Below, one piece after another: positions 58,400-64,000 of a DNA stretch of 64,000 nt. The stretch is from Molanna angustata (taxonomy: Eukaryota > Arthropoda > Insecta > Trichoptera > Molannidae). Numbering within the stretch: position 1 is the stretch's first letter; each line of letters starts with the position of its first letter. The position numbers and the translations under genes are program-made. Below the pieces are notes generated by a model, which made no database searches, was not told where the DNA came from, and worked only from the letters and a program-made list of their open reading frames with translations. Where the stretch lies: positions 12,840,493 to 12,904,492 of the forward strand of contig OY754986.1 of assembly GCA_963576475.1 (NCBI GenBank), read 5' to 3'.

Positions 58400-59510
58400 G
58401 AACTAGACATAATTATAAGTAGGTATACATTATAACAAGTGACATAACAAAACAATTATAATAGTTGCATGTAACACATGAGATCCAACTGTCGATGGCG
58501 ACAGTATGTATAATTGAAGAATACGTAAACATAAATTAATACATATAGTGATCGCCCAGTAGTCGAAATTCGACCATAATTCATTAAAAAGAATAATTAA
58601 AATTAATACTATTTTATTTTGAACTTTATTGAGGTTCTTTTTTCAAAGCTGTTACGTATATATTTTTTTTAATTTTGTGATAATTGTGCACCTGAGAGCG
58701 TGTGCTTACAAATATTTCATTGGTGCGTGTTATTTGCTTTAATTCCCTACAATACCTATGAAATTTATAATTCAATATAGGTAACAACTGAATAAATAAA
58801 CTCAATTAAAGTTTCTATTGGTATTAGCATTAAAATTGACATTACATAAGAACTTATGTTGGAATTTTTCAACAGTTGTTTTAAAGTGGACTGCGTAATG
58901 CTGTGTTCTCGCCGGAGTATTTTATTCTACCTGACTACTTATTAAAGATGAAAAAAAGTTCTTTTAAAGATTTCTTCTTCTTCTCCATACATAGCCTTAC
59001 AACACTTGGCAGGTCTTAGCTGCCTCCAAGATCAATCACCACCCCTCTTCTATCCAGAACAGCAGTTTTCCAGTTGACACTGAGCACTCTGCAATCGGCT
59101 GTGTCTTCAAACCTCCTGAATAGAATCACTGAAAGGTTCCAGCCTCCAAAATAGAATCATTTAGAGGATTTTTTATGCTGTAATGTCGTAGTTGGTTTCC
59201 ATTTTTGTGAAGCGGACATACAAAATCCAAATTAAAGTCTGTTGGCAATGATTGAGAATTCCATACTTTTGTAATTTGATTATGTATAGGTACATGAGTG
59301 TACACGAAGTTCTAGCTTATATGGTTTTTGAGATATATGGAAAAATAAAGTAATATTTCATAATTTGATAACCCCTGACTGAAACAAAAATTCAAAATTC
59401 TGAGTATAAAAGTTTTGTAGGCATATAAATATCTATATAATCTGAAATTTTTGGCTATGTAAATTGAGCGGATCAAAAGTTATACGGGAGGGGTTTGTTT
59501 TACTGCCCTG
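58400..59510 (-). repeat. dispersed repeat, inverted partner of 56000-56480
   Basis: ACACATGAGATCCAACTGTC near 58475 and AACCCCTGACTGAAAC near 59370 are reverse complements of blocks at 56.1-56.4 kb. This copy is longer, with unrelated sequence between the blocks. Confidence 0.65.
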
Positions 59511-59924
59511 TTTCCTAACTATTATTGAGTTTCCCGAAGGCCGCTCATTCCAGACTTACACCCGCATTCAAAGATAAATATAAAAATTGACGAGGCTTCA
59601 GGTCTCAATGTTCCTCTTTATTTGAAATAATATATCACTTTTGTTTAATGATAGTATATTTTTTCAAATAATGAGGCTTGAGGCCTCTCAGACTTCTTTG
59701 TCTCTTATCAAATGTGTTATTCTATGCATGTAGTCTTTATTTCGATGGTTTGAGTTATCTTATGTCTGAGATCCCAGTTCAAACGAATTTATTATTATAT
59801 TATAGTGGTCAACCTCTTCTACAAGAAGAAAATATCTCAATTTATTTACTTTCTATGGGTTAAGGTAGTCACGGTGAAAAGTCATACATACCTTATCAAT
59901 CCGGACATTATTGTATATTCAAAT

Positions 59925-60480
59925 ACTGGTTATTTATTTATATACTTTATGAACAAGTTCACAAAGGCAAGTTAATTTCCATAAGGCATTTTCTCACAAC
60001 CAACCCGAGAATCGTGAAGTCTCTGAAGTTAAATTGGTACAATGAAGTTATTAAGTGAGAAATTAAGAAAATAAACACTGTTAACACCTCACATAGCAAT
60101 AAGGATAAGAAGGAAGGTAAGGATGTATATAAAAAAATTAAAGTTTTTTTTAGTTTATCTTTAAATATTTGTGTGGATTGAGACGACGAAACTTCACTTT
60201 CATCTTCAGGCCATTCCATAATCAAGCTGATTTCACTTGAAAAGAACAGCTGAAAACTTCTGTGTTGTTAATGGGGATAGCTAGTGTGGCACGTTCAACA
60301 GATCGAAGTGGTAGGCCGTGATTTGAGAGGAAAACGACGTTATTTTTAAATATTGTGATGAATAAGGGGTTATAAATTAATAGCTTTATAAACTGCGATA
60401 TTACTGCGATCTCGAATCTTTGGTTATGATCCAGAAATTTTACATCCCTGTAACTTATTGTAGATTTAGACAAAATTCAG
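59925..60480 (-). pseudogene. LINE family 'B' 3' end
   Basis: The minus strand reads NHGLPLRSVERATLAIPINN, TEVFSCSFQVKSA; tail TTATTTATTTATATACTTTA on plus. Best-preserved of the four copies. Confidence 0.72.
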
Positions 60481-60899
60481 TTCCCCAGAAGACCTAGGAG
60501 CTAGTACGAAAATCATGAATACTTTAGAGATACACATTTGTTGTCTAACTCTTAAGTGACGCCTGATTTAATACAATTAGAATAACATATTTATTTTCTA
60601 TGTTCATTTATGTTCATCACTTTTTCTGAAGATGCATAAACATATTTCTCTTCTCCAGTACCGATTTGCAGACGTCTCTCTGTCATGCTTGTGTGCCAGA
60701 GGATATGGGTTCTGTTGTGTCCACAGACATAATACTTACGAGGAAAGAATCATTAACATCAAAGAAATCTAGAAAAAAAACATTTCCAACTGCTCTTTAT
60801 TTCCAAGGACCTTAATTATTTCTTTACTTAACCTCCAAAGTAGATGAAAATTCATATTTGTATCTTTTGATTCCACAATTTGGTTGTTGATATAAGAAA
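60481..60899. other. unassigned sequence between repeats
   Basis: No feature supported. Confidence 0.3.
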
Positions 60900-61075
60900 A
60901 ACTCGTGGAGTAGAGGATATCGTTCCGTGGAGTAGATCCAGAAGAAGACATTGTAGGGACATCGCAGCCAGAATGGACAGTGATAGGCTTACGAATATAG
61001 CAGCAAATGAAATCCCCTCTGGTCGCCGTCCACCCAAGAGATGAAAGGATAGTTGGACTTTGTCATCTAAGGAGG
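60900..61075 (+). pseudogene. RTE-like LINE fragment
   Basis: Reads WSRSRRRHCRDIAARMDSDR, LTNIAANEIPSGRRPPKR before a stop; the GRRPPKRW-type tail of RTE polyproteins. Confidence 0.6.
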
Positions 61076-61532
61076 CATAATTTTTGTATTACAGACCAAC
61101 AGATCTACTAAACGAAGAAGGAGATTGTTTTTTTTTGTACAGAAGTGCCGATATTTCAAATCTATAGAGCTTTCCTTTTAATGGCACAGCTTCTGCGTAG
61201 ATACCCACAACAATGCAAAATGGTTGGATATGTATAAAGCGAATATTTCTCTCAACAAATTCTTTCAAAGTTTCTTAAACTGATGCAATCTTCACGACTG
61301 TTTTCACAACTAGGAGTATTTTTTGAGTTATAATAATAAACAATGAAAAGGATTTGGGTTGGGAAGAACACAGATTTCTTACTCAACAATCTTCAGCTAT
61401 ATAATTCTACAGTCTTAAATAAGTGTTTTTTTTTTACAAATTCAGGTATAAATTTTTTTGTTGAAGGTACACGTAGCTTCTATTCGACTTATCTCAGAGA
61501 AATTTTTAAAGTTGTTTTTTATGTAATATACT

Positions 61533-61687
61533 TTAGTTTTCTGGAATAAGCTCTGAAAGTGGAATAGTTCCGAATATCTTGTTGATGTATGCTGACACGA
61601 CTACAGCCGCGGTGTCGTCAACGATCGGACTGATGATGTCCAGAACCAAACGAGGATTACCATTGAAGAAAGTCGCAGCAGTGTCAG
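61533..61687 (-). CDS. gene 3, last exon (155 bp) with stop
   Basis: Encodes ADTAATFFNGNPRLVL and continues to IPLSELIPEN, TAA. A 16-bp perfect hairpin lies 54-93 bp upstream in the intron. Confidence 0.82.
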
Positions 61688-62803
61688 CTAAAATAGAAAA
61701 TTATTTTTAAAACTTAAAGTACAATAAATTGTGTGTGTCTTTGTGTTTCAGTCTACACTTTGCAGTAGACTGAAACACAAGAAAATTTCTATATCAATAC
61801 TATATCAAGATAATTTCAAGAAAGACAACTAAATCTGTTCCAATAATATCCATAGGTACTCTTGAAACATAAAAAAGTCGATATTTTTTTGCATATACAT
61901 AATTGAAATACACAAATAAAATAATAATAATAACTATTCGAAATTAATTTATTATAGTATTTTTATTTGTTTATTACTGAGTAGTTGAGCTAAAATTTTA
62001 TCATGAAATCCTAACCGTGATTAAATAATGAACAGATTCTGTAATCTTTGAACACAAACAATATTTTCTAATTTAACTAGGCAATGAGTTTCCGATTCGT
62101 CCTCATGTCAGCTTTGTGATAACCCTGATTAGACTTCTAAGAATATCCTATGGGAATGTACTAAACTCTCCTGTTTTTTCAAGACTTTTTGTTAAAAAAA
62201 ATGGTTCGATCTTATCTCTACATTGACTGAACGGTCAACCAGCTGCTAACTTATGATTGGCTCTCTTTGGCCCTTTAAATGCAGTGTCTGCAAGGTTTTA
62301 GAGTTCTTTAAGTGATCTTTCAGTGTTTTGCAAGGAGCCGTTTTTAGTCCCCATAAACAGATCGGGTGATGGTGGAGGAAAAATAGATAATGAGTTTATT
62401 AAAACTGTCATTTTTCAATATAAAATTCGATTAAAGAGTTTCAATTAAGAATTTAAATATGATTTATAATTATATTTAAATTCTTAATTAAAATATATAT
62501 TATACTCCCCTTACTTGTCGGGTTTCCAGTTACAAGTAAGAAGATACTAAGTTTCTTAGTAAGGTAATAAATTATGCCAAAATGATATTTTCCTACAAAT
62601 CTGATTAATCTGAATTAATTGAAGGATTTTGTAATGAAGTATTTTATACGTACCGATAAGAGATGTGGAAGGATTCTTATCTACAAAGTTGACTTTGCCT
62701 CCTCCAATTCTTATTTTTGAGCTTAGTTTATCAATCTGCAAGAACTCGATTCCTTTCTTCTTGATTATCTTGGCAGAACCCTTAGCGAATGTGCTTATAT
62801 CAG
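61533..62803 (-). CDS. takeout/JHBP-like protein gene 3 (last two exons; 5' part outside or lost)
   Basis: Third paralog of the family, minus strand and upstream of gene 2. Exon 62803-62654 (150 bp, acceptor ATTTCAG, donor GTACGT) encodes ADISTFAKGSAKIIKKKG and a GGGKVNFVDK segment. Exon 61687-61533 (155 bp, acceptor ATTTTAG, TAA) encodes FFNGNPRLVLDIISPIVDD and the family-typical tail NKIFGTIPLSELIPEN. The 150-bp exon matches the length and phase of exon 4 in genes 1 and 2, and the last exon is one codon longer than theirs. No 134-bp third exon was found between 62.8 and 63.95 kb, a stretch filled by repeats, so the gene either continues outside with a very different layout or has lost exons. 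Both exons are open and well spliced. Expression is unknown. Confidence 0.8.
61741..61780. repeat. 16-bp perfect hairpin near a splice acceptor
   Basis: TTGTGTTTCAGTCTAC, loop ACTTTGCA, then GTAGACTGAAACACAA. Lies 54 bp upstream (on minus) of the last exon of gene 3. Confidence 0.85.
62443..62489. repeat. 18-bp perfect AT-rich inverted repeat
   Basis: AATTAAGAATTTAAATAT, 11-nt spacer, exact complement at 62472-62489. In intron of gene 3. Confidence 0.85.
62654..62803 (-). CDS. gene 3, exon equivalent to exon 4 (150 bp)
   Basis: Phase 1 at both ends with consensus splice sites; same length as its counterparts in genes 1 and 2. Confidence 0.82.
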
Positions 62804-62859
62804 CTGAAATAAAAAAAATATAATGAAATATATAATTAACATAAAGTCTTTAATAGCAT

Positions 62860-63095
62860 TTTTTTAAATTCTCAATAGAGATGTTATTGAATGTATTATT
62901 GGAGAACCAGGAACTCAATGCACCTACATGGCTTACGACCTGTCATCGGCTGGTTTATGTGATCTTTTTATGAGTTTGCGCAACGTTCACCAATTATGCC
63001 TTCTCTTGAGTTCCCTGTTAATCAAATTTTTTGAAAGTTCTTTATAAATTAAATTTCAATTTTATAGAAAGTTCGATAATAAGTTGCAAGCCCTG
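62860..63095 (-). repeat. 'GGGCTTACGACCTGTCATCGG' family repeat
   Basis: TCTCAATAGAGATGTTATTG, CCTACATGGCTTACGACCTG and TCATCGGCTGGTTTATGTGA. Head-to-head with the next copy. Confidence 0.7.
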
Positions 63096-63730
63096 TAGGT
63101 GCTTCGAGTTTCAGGTTCTTCTATAATATTCTAACTTCGTCTCTCATCATCAAAAGTCTCAATCCTGCGGATTGGTTTGCAGAAGAAGTCTACATCTCGC
63201 TTTCCACGTCTCTCTATCCTCTGCAGCCCCCTTCAGCTCAACATATGTGGCGCAGTTCATGTCCTCACACACCTGGGCCAAATACTCCCGTCGGGGGCGC
63301 ACCCTGTGGTTTGTCCCCTCAACCATTCCCTCCATAAGGTCATGTAGGAGACCCTCGTGGCGCAAGATGTGACCAATCCAGCGAGCACGTCTCTCGGAGA
63401 TGGTTTTGAGTAGGTGCCTGCCTTCTTCAACTCTGTTGAGAACCTCGGCATTTGTGATATGGTCCCTCCAGTAAATTCCCAGTATTCTTCTGTAACTCCA
63501 CATCTCGAAAGCCTCTAGTCTAATTATGTCTCTTTCGGTAAGACACCATGTCTCACAGCCATACATCAGTATGCTCCACACATGTTTTTGTAAGTCTCTT
63601 ACGGAGCTTCAAGTCTAGGTCTTCAAGTCTTCGTCTCTATTGAGATATTAAAAATTTGGTATAAAATATTTATGACTTCTTACAGGAAAAAATCCATTGT
63701 TTGCGTATAATGTAACTGCAAAAATATTTA
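63080..63730 (+). repeat. same repeat family, interrupted by a LINE
   Basis: GCAAGCCCTGTAGGTGCTTC at 63085-63144 resumes as CTTCGTCTCTATTGAGATAT at 63629, after the LINE, and ends GAAAAAATCCATTGTTTGCG. Confidence 0.72.
63145..63628 (-). mobile_element. 5'-truncated RTE-like LINE with 10-bp target duplication
   Basis: The minus strand reads MYGCETWCLTERDIIRLEAF, EMWSYRRILGIYWRDHITNA, SERRARWIGHILRHEG in one open frame of 140 codons. CTTCGTCTCT occurs at 63135-63144 and 63629-63638. Tail (ATG)n. Confidence 0.88.
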
Positions 63731-63946
63731 ATAAACATAAAGTCGTTGAAGATTATAGAAGAAGCTTTTATTCAATATGAAAAATAATTAGAGACCGGAT
63801 TATATGCAAATGCATATTTGCATATGCATTTGTATATTTGGGCTATTTTTGTAAGATATTGCACATTTCGACTAAAATCTACTGATCGTGCATAATTGAG
63901 AACATTTTGAAAAATTTTAACTGCATCTGTGGAACCGAGTACCTAC

Positions 63947-64000
63947 CGATGCGAGTTAACAAAGATCCCCGAAGACATTCGGCTGTCTTTGTAAGCCAAG
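63947..64000 (-). CDS. possible end of exon 2 of gene 3 (cut by window edge)
   Basis: On the minus strand the last 54 bases read LAYKDSRMSSGIFVNSHR, then a GTAGGT donor. LAYK sits where gene 2 exon 2 has LAYKAVLTD, and the exon would end in phase 2 as expected. It is short, and no exon 3 follows before the 62.8-kb exon, so this is only a lead. Confidence 0.35.

Overview
This window is AT-rich nuclear DNA from an insect, most likely a moth or butterfly. It has interrupted genes with GT/AG introns, three genes of the takeout / haemolymph juvenile-hormone-binding (JHBP) family, and very many insect-type transposable elements (LINEs with short microsatellite tails, tRNA-derived SINEs, a mariner, fold-back MITEs, minisatellite-bearing Helitron-like repeats). 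The order Lepidoptera is inferred from the repeat types; species and chromosome cannot be read from the sequence. There is nothing prokaryotic here: no operons, CRISPR arrays or bacterial mobile elements.

Layout. (1) 1-34 kb is a gene desert made of repeats: a duplicated minisatellite-bearing repeat at 1-5.3 kb, a DNA transposon with 60-bp inverted ends at 6.8-7.7 kb, many truncated LINEs, an inverted-repeat transposon family at 16 and 22.5 kb, a 65-bp minisatellite at 21.6 kb, a 2.4-kb satellite at 25.6-28.0 kb with a strict 429-bp three-monomer higher-order period, a hairpin-rich element end at 28.6 kb, and a decayed mariner at 32.4-33.7 kb. (2) 34.0-44.4 kb holds takeout-like gene 1 on the plus strand, with four coding exons found and the signal-peptide exon not found. 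(3) 44.4-47.7 kb is the space between convergent genes, with a 90-bp minisatellite. (4) 47.7-57.1 kb holds takeout-like gene 2 on the minus strand, complete with five exons and a predicted 258-aa secreted protein. Its third intron holds two head-to-tail minisatellite elements. (5) 61.5-64 kb holds the last two exons of takeout-like gene 3 on the minus strand, and possibly the edge of another exon at the window end.

The three genes are paralogs. The internal exons of genes 1 and 2 have identical lengths and phases (241, 134, 150 and 152 bp), and gene 3 keeps the 150-bp exon. The introns do not match and are filled with independent insertions. In several cases target-site duplications can be read, so the order of insertion can be followed. 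The most notable items are an identical-LTR retrotransposon miniature in the last intron of gene 1, nested MITE-in-LINE and LINE-in-repeat insertions, the 429-bp satellite, and a run of GNA-triloop hairpins at the end of a Helitron-like repeat.

The family is known to bind small hydrophobic ligands (juvenile hormone and others) in haemolymph or extracellular fluid. The actual ligand and tissue of these genes cannot be read from sequence.
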